Part shown: one piece after another, positions 15,488 to 23,940 of the stretch
How the letters are laid out: each line of letters begins with the position of its first letter
Position numbering within the stretch: position 1 is the stretch's first letter
Notes under the pieces: generated by a model
Seen by the model: the letters and a program-made list of their open reading frames with translations, nothing else
What the model was told of the DNA's origin: nothing
Databases searched by the model: none
Translations under genes and position numbers: made by a program
Assembly: GCA_964407495.1 (NCBI GenBank)
Contig: CAYOVP010000022.1
Coordinates: 1 to 30,090, forward strand
Direction: 5' to 3'
From: JAJRZX01 sp964407495
Lineage (GTDB): Bacteria; Desulfobacterota; GWC2-55-46; JADFVP01
DNA: 30,090 bases

Positions 15488-16468
15488 CTACCCCGCTACT
15501 TTTATATTAAGGACCACATCCCTCTCAGAGAGTCCCTCGAGGGCCGGCGCGATATTGTCCTCCACTATCTTGTCCCAGTTCTCGTCGCTGAGTGGGTTGT
15601 AGACATTTACTGTGAGCGTCTGGGCAACACTGGAGGTGCCCTCCTGTATGGGGAAGGCATGGGTGGACCCTCCGGTATATGGCGCAGTAACGGCCTCGCC
15701 CCCTGAGGTGACAGGAGTGCCGCCTCCAAAGGACGTACCGCGTATCTGCGCTACGCGCGCAAGCCCCGCTACTACGGCCGAGGCCGCAGCGGCAACGGCG
15801 AGCCCTGGGCCCACTATGGGTATGCCGGCAAGGGCCTTGTAAGCGGCCTGGGCCGAGGCATAGGTGTCTATGACGGTCTGCGATATGGCCGCGGCCTTCA
15901 TTACCTCGAAGATGGCGCGGTTCTTGGAGTCTGTGACCACATAGAGGTTCTCCATGAAGTCGGCCACCGCGCCAAAGGACTCGCCGGCATACTGTATCCT
16001 CAGGTCACGTTCTTTTCTCGCGGTCTGCACAGAGAGTTCGGAGTAGGCCGCTTCTATGGAGGCCTGGGTCTCGTGGGCGCGTATCATCTCCGTGATTACG
16101 CTCGTGTTGTACTCCTGAAGGGCCGTTAGACGGCCTTCGTAATCGGCATAGGCCCTTGCTACCTCTGAGTCCAGGGCCCCAGGCTCGGTCGCGGCATAGG
16201 GGCTCGACTGGCGAAGCGCCGCAAGTTCTGCCTCGGCATCATGCCTCTGGCGGATCTGGTCTATACGCTCGGCCTCGATCGCCGAGACGCGTTCGAGCGA
16301 GGTGGCGTAGTCCTCCAGAGCGGCCACATGAGCCTCTGTTATCATGCCGTCGAGATTCTCCCTCATGGCCGCGCTCGATTCCGCGACAAGGCCTGCCAGG
16401 CGCTCGACCACGGCAGAGAGTTCCTCACGGGCCTTTATTACTACCTCTACGTCTCTATGATTCTCCAT
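15488..16468 (-). CDS. Tail tape measure protein (unusually short)
   Basis: A 326-residue protein from ATG 16468, which overlaps the chaperone stop by 14 bp. The first 170 residues are charged alpha-helix/coiled coil rich in Ala, Glu and Arg (EELSAVVERLAGLVAE). Residues about 200-241 form a hydrophobic Ala/Gly/Val stretch (AQAAYKALAGIPIVGPGLA then AVAAAASAVVAG), then ARVAQIRGTSFGGGTP, a pattern common at the C-terminus of tape measure proteins. Its place after the G/GT chaperones is diagnostic. At about 0.15 nm per residue it would specify a tail near 50 nm, short for a siphovirus. A different minor tail protein is the alternative. Confidence 0.7.
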   Translation of the reverse strand: MENHRDVEVVIKAREELSAVVERLAGLVAESSAAMRENLDGMITEAHVAALEDYATSLERVSAIEAERIDQIRQRHDAEAELAALRQSSPYAATEPGALDSEVARAYADYEGRLTALQEYNTSVITEMIRAHETQASIEAAYSELSVQTARKERDLRIQYAGESFGAVADFMENLYVVTDSKNRAIFEVMKAAAISQTVIDTYASAQAAYKALAGIPIVGPGLAVAAAASAVVAGLARVAQIRGTSFGGGTPVTSGGEAVTAPYTGGSTHAFPIQEGTSSVAQTLTVNVYNPLSDENWDKIVEDNIAPALEGLSERDVVLNIKVAG

Positions 16469-16868
16469 TCTCACGTCCCTTAAGGTACTCGTGTCTTTCT
16501 CTCTTGAATATCTCATATGCCTCTACGAGCCAGCACGGCTGGTCGGCCCAGCCGCCGCTGTAGTAGAGTCTGCCCGATGCTTCGACAAGATACACGATGC
16601 CTATCATCTCCATGGTCTCGGCGCTTATGGCCGTAAGCGGGCACTCGTAAAAGCGTAGACTCCCTAGAGAGAAGACCTTCTTGGCCCCACATCGGCGAAT
16701 CTCGTCCAGGACCCCAGGGGTGAAGTCCTCAACTATCCGCACCTCGTCAGGGAGGCCGAGCGAGTTCGAGCAGTTACGCGCCTCTCGCATGGCCGCACCG
16801 CATTCCTCACAGGAAAAGGGGCTCCCGCTGGCAGTCACGAGGAATGTCCAGCGCAAGCCCGCTCTCAG
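16455..16868 (-). CDS. Tail assembly chaperone T-part, reached by -1 frameshift from G (GT fusion)
   Basis: This frame has no good independent start: its first available codon is a TTG (16856) without a ribosome binding site, inside a predicted stem. It is in the -1 frame of the preceding gene, whose stop lies beside a slippery heptamer. Shifting yields a 262-residue fusion: 125 residues of G plus 137 here (continuing LRAGLRWTFLVTASGS). This part holds a possible zinc-binding CEECGAAMREARNC. By analogy with lambda gpG/gpGT, the fusion binds the tape measure and recruits tail tube subunits. The sequence match to a named family is not visible; position and frameshift drive the call. Confidence 0.8.
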   Translation of the reverse strand: MRAGLRWTFLVTASGSPFSCEECGAAMREARNCSNSLGLPDEVRIVEDFTPGVLDEIRRCGAKKVFSLGSLRFYECPLTAISAETMEMIGIVYLVEASGRLYYSGGWADQPCWLVEAYEIFKRERHEYLKGRENGES

Positions 16869-16874
16869 TTTTTT
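16819..16874 (-). promoter_or_regulatory. Programmed -1 frameshift signal (slippery heptamer plus stem-loop)
   Basis: On the minus strand the in-phase heptamer A-AAA-AAC (16874-16868) directly precedes the G stop codon. After a 7-nt spacer comes a two-tier stem: GGGCT (16860-16856) with AGCCC (16823-16819), a 2x2 internal loop, then CGCTGG (16853-16848) with CCAGCG (16831-16826), closed by a 16-nt loop. Heptamer, phase, spacer and stimulatory stem all agree with known -1 frameshift sites. Confidence 0.88.
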
Positions 16875-17242
16875 CGCTGGCCCTCGGAGAGTCTGTGTAT
16901 GTTCTCCATTGCGCGGATTATCTCTGTCACCAGTTCCGTATCTGCAGAATCATAAAACTCCTCTGGGTCCGTCACCTCGCGCTCGCCGATGTAGTACCCC
17001 GAGACAGAGGCCACGTTCTCTATGAACTGTCTTCTCTGAAGGCCCTGCGTCAGGTTCACTGTCTTGACGGCGTCTCCGGTGCCAGAATTCGCCCTGGCAG
17101 CAAGTATGCGCGAATATTCCTGCACCTTTGAATAGGGTACGAATTTAAGGAGCACCACGCAGGGGTCGTCAGAATCGCGGTTGCCGCCATATGCCGGGAT
17201 ATAATCTACGAGGGTCTCGCAGTCGAAACTTATGATAGCCAT
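16865..17242 (-). CDS. Tail assembly chaperone G-like protein
   Basis: A 125-residue protein between the tail tube and tape measure genes, where lambda-type gpG lies. The N-terminal half is beta-rich (MAIISFDCETLVDYIPAYGG), the C-terminal half helical (TELVTEIIRAMENIHRLSEG). It starts at ATG 17242 with TGGAGGTGAA upstream and stops at TGA 16867-16865, immediately after A-AAA-AAC. Most ribosomes should make this short form and a minority the GT fusion. The stoichiometry of such pairs is set by frameshift frequency. Confidence 0.75.
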   Translation of the reverse strand: MAIISFDCETLVDYIPAYGGNRDSDDPCVVLLKFVPYSKVQEYSRILAARANSGTGDAVKTVNLTQGLQRRQFIENVASVSGYYIGEREVTDPEEFYDSADTELVTEIIRAMENIHRLSEGQRKN

Positions 17243-17277
17243 TTCACCTCCAGTAAGGATTTTCTAACCAATGCCCC

Positions 17278-18369
17278 TTATACCGTTGGCGCCGTGTTCT
17301 TGAGTATAAGGCCTGCCATGTACTGCGTTACAGAGCCATCGAAGACACCTTCGTAAGCGAGCGTAATCATGGGGTCCTTGTCGAGGGAGAACTCCGGGGT
17401 TCCGCCCTTACGCTCCATGAGGGGAAGATCTATATAAAGGGCGTGGTTGTCTCCGGTTCCGGCCTGTGTACCCGTGTCCCAGTGGAGGACGAAGTTGGCA
17501 GTGCCGGCAGAAGCGGCCCAGGCATTGAAATCGGCCACAGAGGAGAACCCGGAGGCCGGGTCTTCCCAGTCAATGGTCATCTCGAGGCTCACCTTGAATC
17601 TGCCCATCCTCGTCTTGTCCGGGTAATCGAGGCCAGAGAGGCGGAGCACGTCATTCATCCCATTCTCGAATTTTACGCTTATCTTGTCCGGCCTTATCTG
17701 TGTTGCCGCTGTAAGTCCGAGGTCCGTAAAGTCGGGCGCTGTACCCATGCGGGTCACCGTGCCGGTATATACCCTGAGGTTATTGTAGTCACAACGGAGG
17801 TTCTCACCTGCAAAGACTGCCCCTCCTGTCTCGGCCATCGGTGCGTCCCTGAACTGGCCGAAGACACTGGCAGTGAGTTTGAGGTTCTGTCCAGGCTCCT
17901 GGACGAAATCAAGGGAACTCACACGGCCACCCACGAAGGGCCAGTTATGCACGACTGCGCCCTCGCTGAGGTTCATGTTGAGCGTAAGTGCGCGCTCTCC
18001 GAGGGCCGAAGCCGCGAAGGGGTCGGCAACCGGGCTGAAGGAGTGGGAGAACTGACCGGTGGCACCGTTCTCGACGCTCGAGGCATGGCCGAAGAAGTGT
18101 TTCAGGACCGTGCCCATCATACCCGGCCTCGTGCCTGCCTCGGTAAAGAAAGGTATCTCCAGCGAGGCGCTCCACTTCCTGTCTACGCGCCTGAAGGGCG
18201 CACCGCCCTTTACCGTGTCTTCGCCCCTGAACTCCTCGCGCCTCTTCTCGTTTATCTCGAGTTTGGGGATGCCAGAAGACAGAAGCGGTATGAAACCAAC
18301 TGCGCTCGACTCCCTGACGCCGCGCGTAGCCTCTTCTCCAATGGCAAGGTACAACCTGTTCTCCGCCAT
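17278..18369 (-). CDS. Major tail tube protein
   Basis: A 363-residue protein beginning MAENRLYLAIGEEATRGV, typical of large siphophage tail tube proteins, with an early EEFRGEDTVKGG-type segment and beta-rich body (ISVKFENGMNDVLRL, FKVSLEMTIDW). It lies directly upstream of the G/GT chaperones, which fixes its role as the hollow tube through which DNA passes. The start ATG 18369 has GGAGACGCAGTC upstream. It is longer than the lambda tube protein, so an extra surface domain may be present. Confidence 0.8.
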   Translation of the reverse strand: MAENRLYLAIGEEATRGVRESSAVGFIPLLSSGIPKLEINEKRREEFRGEDTVKGGAPFRRVDRKWSASLEIPFFTEAGTRPGMMGTVLKHFFGHASSVENGATGQFSHSFSPVADPFAASALGERALTLNMNLSEGAVVHNWPFVGGRVSSLDFVQEPGQNLKLTASVFGQFRDAPMAETGGAVFAGENLRCDYNNLRVYTGTVTRMGTAPDFTDLGLTAATQIRPDKISVKFENGMNDVLRLSGLDYPDKTRMGRFKVSLEMTIDWEDPASGFSSVADFNAWAASAGTANFVLHWDTGTQAGTGDNHALYIDLPLMERKGGTPEFSLDKDPMITLAYEGVFDGSVTQYMAGLILKNTAPTV

Positions 18370-18439
18370 GACTGCGTCTCCTTTGTTCTATTGAAAAATT
18401 CCCGAGGCCAGGGCTTGTCTCCAGCATCCCGGCCTTCTC

Positions 18440-18865
18440 TCACCTGTACCTGATGACAAGGACATAATCGAGCCTCGAGACCTGCCCCTTGCGCTCTACC
18501 TTGACAGACCTGGTCTCTACCCTGCTCACAGGAGTCGAGGCCGCCACTGCGCCCATATTCAGAGCATTCACACTAATGGCATCTCTTATCCTGTGGGTCC
18601 ATCTCTGCTCCTCGGCAATCATCTCCTGAACGTCCCTCTTCCTGAGCAATAGGCGCACCCTGAAGGTCGCCTCTGCGTAACCCGCTCTCTGTCCGTGTGT
18701 ATACTCGAAGTCCTCGCCTTCGTAGTAGAGTTGGGCAGAGGGGAATAGTCCTGCCGGGGCGTTCTTGTCCTCACCAAAATTATCGCGCTCCACGTAGAGG
18801 CCCTCTTTTTCGAGCAGACCCCGGAGGTTCTCTGTAATGGCATTTATGGTCTCGAATCTATTCAC
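18440..18865 (-). CDS. Tail terminator/completion-like protein
   Basis: A 141-residue protein at the position (between connector and tail tube) where the tail terminator is normally encoded. It starts at GTG 18865 behind GGAGGATAG. A helical N-terminus (FETINAITENLRGLLEKEG) is followed by beta strands with the alternating pattern YAEATFRVRLLLRKRD and a final VSRLDYVLVIRYR strand, as in gpU-like folds. No signature motif is visible, so the call rests on size, predicted fold and order. Confidence 0.6.
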   Translation of the reverse strand: MNRFETINAITENLRGLLEKEGLYVERDNFGEDKNAPAGLFPSAQLYYEGEDFEYTHGQRAGYAEATFRVRLLLRKRDVQEMIAEEQRWTHRIRDAISVNALNMGAVAASTPVSRVETRSVKVERKGQVSRLDYVLVIRYR

Positions 18866-18930
18866 TCCTATCCTCCATCATGGACATGCCGCTGGAGCGA
18901 CGCACAGCCATGTAAATCCCTCCCGACTCC

Positions 18931-19818
18931 TCAGCCCCGCCCTGTTCTCATGGCTCGAGGGGCAGGCGTGGTCTCGGAACTCGATATGAGGCCGTCACCA
19001 GAGGCGTCGTACTTGAAGCGAAGTCTCTTGAGGGTATCCTCTGCACGCGCCTCGTAGTCCTTCCATATATCCCACCAGAAGGAGCCCTTCTCTGTTACAA
19101 GCCCCTTGCAGACCTCTGCCACGGCAAAATATATGTGTGCCTCGCGAAGGTCAACGGGGTCGAGTACGAGGTCTGGCCTCTTGCCCATGCGGATCAGCGC
19201 ATCCTCTATTTTCTCAAAGGCCCGGCCTATCTCGCGCGTAAAGGACCGGCGGATGGAGTACTTCTGGCCAGGGAGCACTGAAGAGGAAAAGGCCGAGGTC
19301 GTGAGCGTACCCGTAGCAGAGACAAAGGCCGTGACCTCGCGCGTCTCTCCCTTGTCGAGTATGGTGGCGAGCCCTCCGGTAAAGTACTCGTCCTCGTAGC
19401 GCGTGAGTTCCGTATCTGTTATCGTGTTGACAGTACCGCCTGTAGTTGTGCCCGTGACCCTCCACCCCGCATCCCTGATCTGAGGGAGTTCTCTATAGAG
19501 ATCGTCATCAGTGACCACCTTTACGAGACAACTGCGCACCACGTCATAAAAAAGCGTGGCATAAAAGGTCTCACCGCCGAGGGTATACTCGATCTCGGCC
19601 TTATAGTTCAAGCCTGTCTGCGAGTTCTCAGCAGGACCGAGGGCATAGGAGAGAAGGCCGTCAGGGCCGATGGTCATGGGCGCTGTATCGACTATCTTCT
19701 CGTCAAGGCCTGGTCTGTAGATGGTGATGGAGGCCGAGGCCGGTATGACCCTGAGGTTGTTCTCGTATATATAGGTACGAAAGGTCTCGGGTGTATTTAC
19801 CCTGAACTGTTGTTTCAT
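18931..19818 (-). CDS. Head-tail connector/adaptor-like protein with N-terminal beta domain
   Basis: A 295-residue protein. The first 110 residues look like a beta-sandwich (RVIPASASITIYRPG ... GLNYKAEIEYTLGGETFYATLFYDVV). The C-terminal 110 residues are helical (FEKIEDALIRMGKRPDL, REAHIYFAVAEVCKGLV, WDIWKDYEARAEDTLKRL), which resembles head-tail adaptor proteins of the gp6/gp15 type. It lies before the tail terminator, as an adaptor would. GGGTGAGAAG precedes ATG 19818. The assignment is by position and helical pattern and remains tentative. Confidence 0.5.
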   Translation of the reverse strand: MKQQFRVNTPETFRTYIYENNLRVIPASASITIYRPGLDEKIVDTAPMTIGPDGLLSYALGPAENSQTGLNYKAEIEYTLGGETFYATLFYDVVRSCLVKVVTDDDLYRELPQIRDAGWRVTGTTTGGTVNTITDTELTRYEDEYFTGGLATILDKGETREVTAFVSATGTLTTSAFSSSVLPGQKYSIRRSFTREIGRAFEKIEDALIRMGKRPDLVLDPVDLREAHIYFAVAEVCKGLVTEKGSFWWDIWKDYEARAEDTLKRLRFKYDASGDGLISSSETTPAPRAMRTGRG

Positions 19819-19833
19819 CTTCTCACCCTGGTC

Positions 19834-22800
19834 TTATCGTTTTTGCTGTGATATTGATATGGCGACCCTTCTATCGAGCACGAGCCGCTGGGGCCCTCCG
19901 GGTTGGGGCAGATGGTTCTGCCCGGCCAGCGTCCCAGAGCCTGCAAACGCGGCTACACCTTCGCAGATACCCGCCAGATTATAGGAGGCTTGCATTGTCC
20001 CTGTAAGACCCGATAGAGCCACAACAGAGCCTCTCACCTGCCCCTGGCCTGTTACGGTGGCCGCAGCCGTGAGACTCGATGCCCCAGTCAGCGTACCGGT
20101 AGTCCCATAGGCCGCCGCAAGGCCTGCACCGAGTGTGGAGACGCCGGGTATAGTGCCTGCAACATCCCTCAGGACCATTGGTGTGGCCGTAGTTACGGAC
20201 GCAGACGCCAGCGTACCGGCCAGAGATACAGTGGAACCGAGATTGACCGTTCCAGAGAGTGTTGACGCTCCAGACAGCGAGCCGCCCGCACCCAGGCCCA
20301 GCCCTATCGTTGCACTGAGCGATGAGACCCCTGACGCGCTTCCAGAAAGGGTAACGTTCTGCCCGCCAACACCCCAGGTAAGACTCACGTCCGTGACCGT
20401 GGCGTCAGCAGGTGATGCCCCTTGGAGGCGTATCTGTATGAACTGGTCAGTTGTGGAGAAGGCCCCTGTATAGGTCTGCCAGGGTATGGTGGCGTTCACA
20501 CGGTCGAAGTTACCGGTGCTCGTACGGTATTTTATAGTGACAGTGCCTCCTGTAACCGTAGGCGTAATGGAGATACTCTTCTGCCCCGCCTCCAGGCATT
20601 TTACAGTACTATCAGCATTCTGCGCCTGCGGAAGGGTCAGGGTGCCTGTATTGGCGTCACCAGTGACAGAGGCCGTGCCATTCAGGACCCACCAACTCCA
20701 GCCCTCTTCGTCTACAGTAACAACGGCCTGCCCCCACTTGTACATGCGGGACGGCAGGGCCCCTATATTCAGGAGTTCGCCCATACGGGTATAGCCCGTG
20801 TCATTGGGGTGAACCGTATCAAAGGCATAGGCAGGCCGGAGGTCGTCCTCCGCCAGGGTAGACGTATCGCACATCTCCTGGTACGAGGGGGCCATCTTCA
20901 TGCTCTTTTCGATGCAGAGTTTTCGTATCTCGGCATTGAGGAGTTTCGTCCACTCCTGTATCTGCTCCTTGGTCATGCTGGCCCCGCCGCCGCTCTTTGT
21001 GGACGGAGTCACCTCGGCAAGAATGACATCGGGCACAGGCGACATGGCAAGGGCCATGTTGAGCATGGACGTATAGTCTGAGATGGTCTGGGCGATAGTC
21101 CGCGTAGGGGCTATAAAGTTGTTGTTCGTACCACTTACGATAAAGACCTGGCCGGCCTTGATGTTCAGGGCATCTGTCTGAAATCGGTTGACAAGGGCGT
21201 CTGTCTTCTCGCCCTGCCAGCCCTTGTTCAGCACATCTCCGGCGTTGAGAGACTGGAGGGCCTCGATGCGGGACTCGAGCGTTACGCTGGTGCTCCCCTG
21301 CCCGTATGCTATGGAGTCGCCGATACAGACCGCCCTCTGGAGCCAGACATCAGGGCCCGCGATATACCCTGCGGGGGGTGTGTACACGAAGGCGTTCTGC
21401 CCGAAGTTCGCCCTCAACTCATTGCCATTGGGGTAGCCAGAGACCATGGGATAGATAGTGCCTGTTATACCCGAGGCAGAGGGCGCATAACCTGTAGCAG
21501 GGTCTCCACCGTTGAGCCAGACTCCGTTAAGAGAGAACCAGACATTGCCGCTGTCCATGTCCAGGGCCACACCGATTACATCGCCTTGAGAGAAGACCGG
21601 CGCCGAGCCTATGGCCGCCCCGCCATGATATATTCCTGGAGACGATGAGTACCCCCAACTGTAGGCATCGCCACCTGGATAGGAGGCAAGATTTGCCGAG
21701 GCCGTGCCTATGCCCACAACGTTATTAGTGCCTGCGGCATGGACAGTGCTCGTAACCTCCCAGTACCACTTGTTCGCAGACTTGCCGTCTACGGCACGCA
21801 CAGAGCGCCAACCCAGTACTGTGGACGCAGCGGTCAACTGGTCTGCAGAGAGACTTACACCAGGGTCCTTGTCGTTGGGGTTCCACTTCGTCTTGTCAGA
21901 TACGTTAGTGCCACCAATAAGGCCGCCTGTAAGCGAAGACTGGGCAGTAACTGTGCCAGAGGCCGGCATGGTGCCGCCAGAGAGTGTGGCGTCAAGAGTT
22001 GATACTCCGGCAAGATTGGCCGAGAGGGCGATACCCGCGCCCTTCTCAGGGCCTATACTCGTTACAATGGTGCCGTGGGCATTTGCGTTCCGAAGTGTGA
22101 CCCAGTCGGCGCTCCTGCTCACAGAAGAGACTGTCAGTTCGTCATAGGTGGCCGAAGCATATTCAGAACTTGCGCCAGGTGCGTAGTTAATAGAAAGGTT
22201 CGCTGCCGGAGAGGCTGTTATCGAGGGTATGGTCCCTGTAAAGGTAAGTGTCTGGAGTACACCGTCTATATAGACCTTGAGGCGGTCGGCATTAGTCGCT
22301 CCCGTACCATCGAAGACCATCACATAATGACGCCAGTTGCTACCGATAGGACCAGGTAAAAAACCCCATGCATAGGACGTACTATTGGCCACCACAAAAT
22401 AAGCCGAGCCATCGTACCAGAGTAGCAGGGCTACTCGGTGCCCCCAGTCAGAAGGAAGGTGCTTGGTGATATAGGCGTAGGCAGTGCCAGGCTCTCTCTT
22501 GATGGAGCACTCAAGAGTGAAGTGACTTACGCCATTGAGTTCTGCTATGTCACCGCAGTCGATTCTCTGATGATAGACGACAGCACGCTGGCCCTGGTCA
22601 ATCACCCCTGCGGCATCAAATATGTTATTAAAGGCATCTACAGGCGTATAGTTGCCTGTAGCGTCCACCATCGCCCCGCCTGCCTGATTCACACTGAGGT
22701 GCATGGCAAGGGCTGTGCTCGCATCAAAGGAGCCCGCCCTATTAGAGCCGTCCGTGGGGTTGGTGGTCGAGTACTGGCACTGAATGACCGTGTCCGCAGC

Positions 22801-23061
22801 CGCGTAGGCAACGGGCACCTTCACGTGCCAGACAGCCACCTGGTTCACGGTATCGTAGCGCTCTACGTCAAAGGCCAGGAGAGTATTGTCAGGCAGCGTC
22901 CAGCGAACATATTCGCCAGCGCCGTCCTGGTGCGTCCAGAACCCTGTCTCAGCAGATGTGAAGGTGACGGCAAAGGTGCAGTCCACCACGTCCGCACTGA
23001 TGAGAGCGGATGTGCCCAGGGTGATGTCCTTATAGAATGAGTATCCAGCAAGACCTGCCAT
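19834..23061 (-). CDS. Giant multidomain surface protein with SGNH esterase, LamG and SPRY domains
   Basis: At 1075 residues this is the largest gene here. Domains in order: DUF2341-like start (1-100); LamG/concanavalin-like module (about 130-330); a G-V-S-x-L repeat patch (345-385); SPRY-like module (about 415-555, KWYWEVTST...VWFSLNG); SGNH/GDSL hydrolase (575-770) with GDSIAYGQG (Ser583), GTNNN (644-648) and D748/H751 in FDTVHPN; a carbohydrate-binding-like sandwich (775-897); about six G-x-S-x-L repeats (900-1047); a basic tail. It probably removes acyl groups from host glycans while bound to the virion. Lying between head and connector genes, it could be a head fibre or decoration protein rather than a tail fibre. 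Confidence 0.8.
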   Translation of the reverse strand: MAGLAGYSFYKDITLGTSALISADVVDCTFAVTFTSAETGFWTHQDGAGEYVRWTLPDNTLLAFDVERYDTVNQVAVWHVKVPVAYAAADTVIQCQYSTTNPTDGSNRAGSFDASTALAMHLSVNQAGGAMVDATGNYTPVDAFNNIFDAAGVIDQGQRAVVYHQRIDCGDIAELNGVSHFTLECSIKREPGTAYAYITKHLPSDWGHRVALLLWYDGSAYFVVANSTSYAWGFLPGPIGSNWRHYVMVFDGTGATNADRLKVYIDGVLQTLTFTGTIPSITASPAANLSINYAPGASSEYASATYDELTVSSVSRSADWVTLRNANAHGTIVTSIGPEKGAGIALSANLAGVSTLDATLSGGTMPASGTVTAQSSLTGGLIGGTNVSDKTKWNPNDKDPGVSLSADQLTAASTVLGWRSVRAVDGKSANKWYWEVTSTVHAAGTNNVVGIGTASANLASYPGGDAYSWGYSSSPGIYHGGAAIGSAPVFSQGDVIGVALDMDSGNVWFSLNGVWLNGGDPATGYAPSASGITGTIYPMVSGYPNGNELRANFGQNAFVYTPPAGYIAGPDVWLQRAVCIGDSIAYGQGSTSVTLESRIEALQSLNAGDVLNKGWQGEKTDALVNRFQTDALNIKAGQVFIVSGTNNNFIAPTRTIAQTISDYTSMLNMALAMSPVPDVILAEVTPSTKSGGGASMTKEQIQEWTKLLNAEIRKLCIEKSMKMAPSYQEMCDTSTLAEDDLRPAYAFDTVHPNDTGYTRMGELLNIGALPSRMYKWGQAVVTVDEEGWSWWVLNGTASVTGDANTGTLTLPQAQNADSTVKCLEAGQKSISITPTVTGGTVTIKYRTSTGNFDRVNATIPWQTYTGAFSTTDQFIQIRLQGASPADATVTDVSLTWGVGGQNVTLSGSASGVSSLSATIGLGLGAGGSLSGASTLSGTVNLGSTVSLAGTLASASVTTATPMVLRDVAGTIPGVSTLGAGLAAAYGTTGTLTGASSLTAAATVTGQGQVRGSVVALSGLTGTMQASYNLAGICEGVAAFAGSGTLAGQNHLPQPGGPQRLVLDRRVAISISQQKR

Positions 23062-23064
23062 CGA

Positions 23065-23466
23065 TCAATCCAGGGTTGCAGAGAGTTGGCCTATGTCGAA
23101 CTTCACCGTATCGCCGCTCGCTACGGCCTTGGCCGCCGTAAGGGCACCAGAGCCAAGAAGGTTACCGCCAGTTGCCGCATCGAAGAGGGCAAAGTGCGTA
23201 ACCGTGCCCCACGAGGCCGTGGCCTGCGGAAAGGTAAGGGCATTGGCGTTGTTTATGGAACTCGGCGCCCCTGCAACTGCCGCGTTCCAGGTGGCCCCTG
23301 TGGTGGCTACCCGTGCATAGGCCCCGCCCACAGGCTCGGAAAGGCCAGAGCCGTCGTCCAGGGGGTCTGCTGTCGATAGACCGACATATACCGTGGGCAT
23401 GGTGTAGGCAATCTTGCCAAAGACATGGTCCAGTACTTTTGTCTCGAGATAATCCGAAAAACTCAT
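23065..23466 (-). CDS. Small phage structural (fibre/decoration) protein
   Basis: A 133-residue protein starting MSFSDYLETKVLDHVFGK and containing TVYVGLSTADPLDDGSG, GGAYARVATTG and ASWGTVTHFALFDAATGG. This pattern is common in prophages, where it is usually labelled a tail fibre or structural protein. The start ATG 23466 has GGAGGATGAAAG. It lies 3 bp upstream of the giant esterase gene, which has a weak ribosome binding site and is probably translated by coupling to it. The two may form one appendage. Confidence 0.65.
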   Translation of the reverse strand: MSFSDYLETKVLDHVFGKIAYTMPTVYVGLSTADPLDDGSGLSEPVGGAYARVATTGATWNAAVAGAPSSINNANALTFPQATASWGTVTHFALFDAATGGNLLGSGALTAAKAVASGDTVKFDIGQLSATLD

Positions 23467-23536
23467 CTTTCATCCTCCTTGTTGTTCTGCCTTGGAAGGA
23501 CATGGTCCCCCACTTTGAAGGAGAGCACTGCTTCTC

Positions 23537-23686
23537 CTACTTCTTCTTTTCCAGTAGCGCGGCGCCGCGCCTCACCTTCTTTTCTATATCCCTCAGAGCC
23601 TTTCCCTCGGGCGCCCTGCCCGTAGAGCGTTCCACGTGGCGGCAGACCCTTGTAATGACCCTCTCTATGGCCTTTCTCTCCTTCAT
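23537..23686 (-). CDS. 49-residue basic small phage protein
   Basis: MKERKAIERVITRVCRHVE... ends in KKVRRGAALLEKKK. The protein is helical and strongly basic. ATG 23686 is preceded by GGGGTGGAGAGAGC, a fair ribosome binding site, and the frame sits in the 270-bp gap between two structural genes. I do not recognise it. Nucleic-acid or capsid-interior binding is possible from charge alone. Confidence 0.5.
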   Translation of the reverse strand: MKERKAIERVITRVCRHVERSTGRAPEGKALRDIEKKVRRGAALLEKKK

Positions 23687-23736
23687 GCTCTCTCCACCCC
23701 TTTTTTCTTCAGAGCGTTAGCCGTCCCTGCCCGCAC

Positions 23737-23937
23737 TCAAGAGACCGGCTCCGTTGTTTTTTTCCTGCCTGTCCTTGTTCGTGCCCTCGTGGTCTTCTGT
23801 TTTTTTTCCTTCTCTCCATCTTCAAGGGGCACCAGTCCCTTTCTCAGGCACTCCCTAACCTGGAACTCGCTCTTTGCAACTATGGTAATGGGGCTGCCGT
23901 CCTTCATACGGGTGCCGCTGTAAAACCATGTCTCCAT
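23737..23937 (-). CDS. Small phage protein with Lys/Arg-rich tail
   Basis: A 66-residue protein beginning METWFYSGTRMKDG. The first 40 residues could form a small folded domain (SPITIVAKSEFQVRECLRKG), and the last 25 are rich in Lys, Arg and Thr. It is three bases after the preceding stop (23941), with GAGGTGAGAG before ATG 23937. The N-terminal part looks like short phage proteins found between capsid and tail genes. No function is assigned. Confidence 0.6.
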   Translation of the reverse strand: METWFYSGTRMKDGSPITIVAKSEFQVRECLRKGLVPLEDGEKEKKQKTTRARTRTGRKKTTEPVS

Positions 23938-23940
23938 CTC

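Noticed and set aside
16455..16856. Independent 133-residue gene starting at TTG 16856
   Set aside because: The TTG has no ribosome binding site, lies in the predicted stem, and the frame is better explained as the -1 frameshift extension of the G gene.
17443..18453. Plus-strand open frame of about 336 codons opposite the tail tube gene
   Set aside because: Composition is low in structure-like patterns and it mirrors the tail tube codons. All neighbouring genes run on the minus strand.
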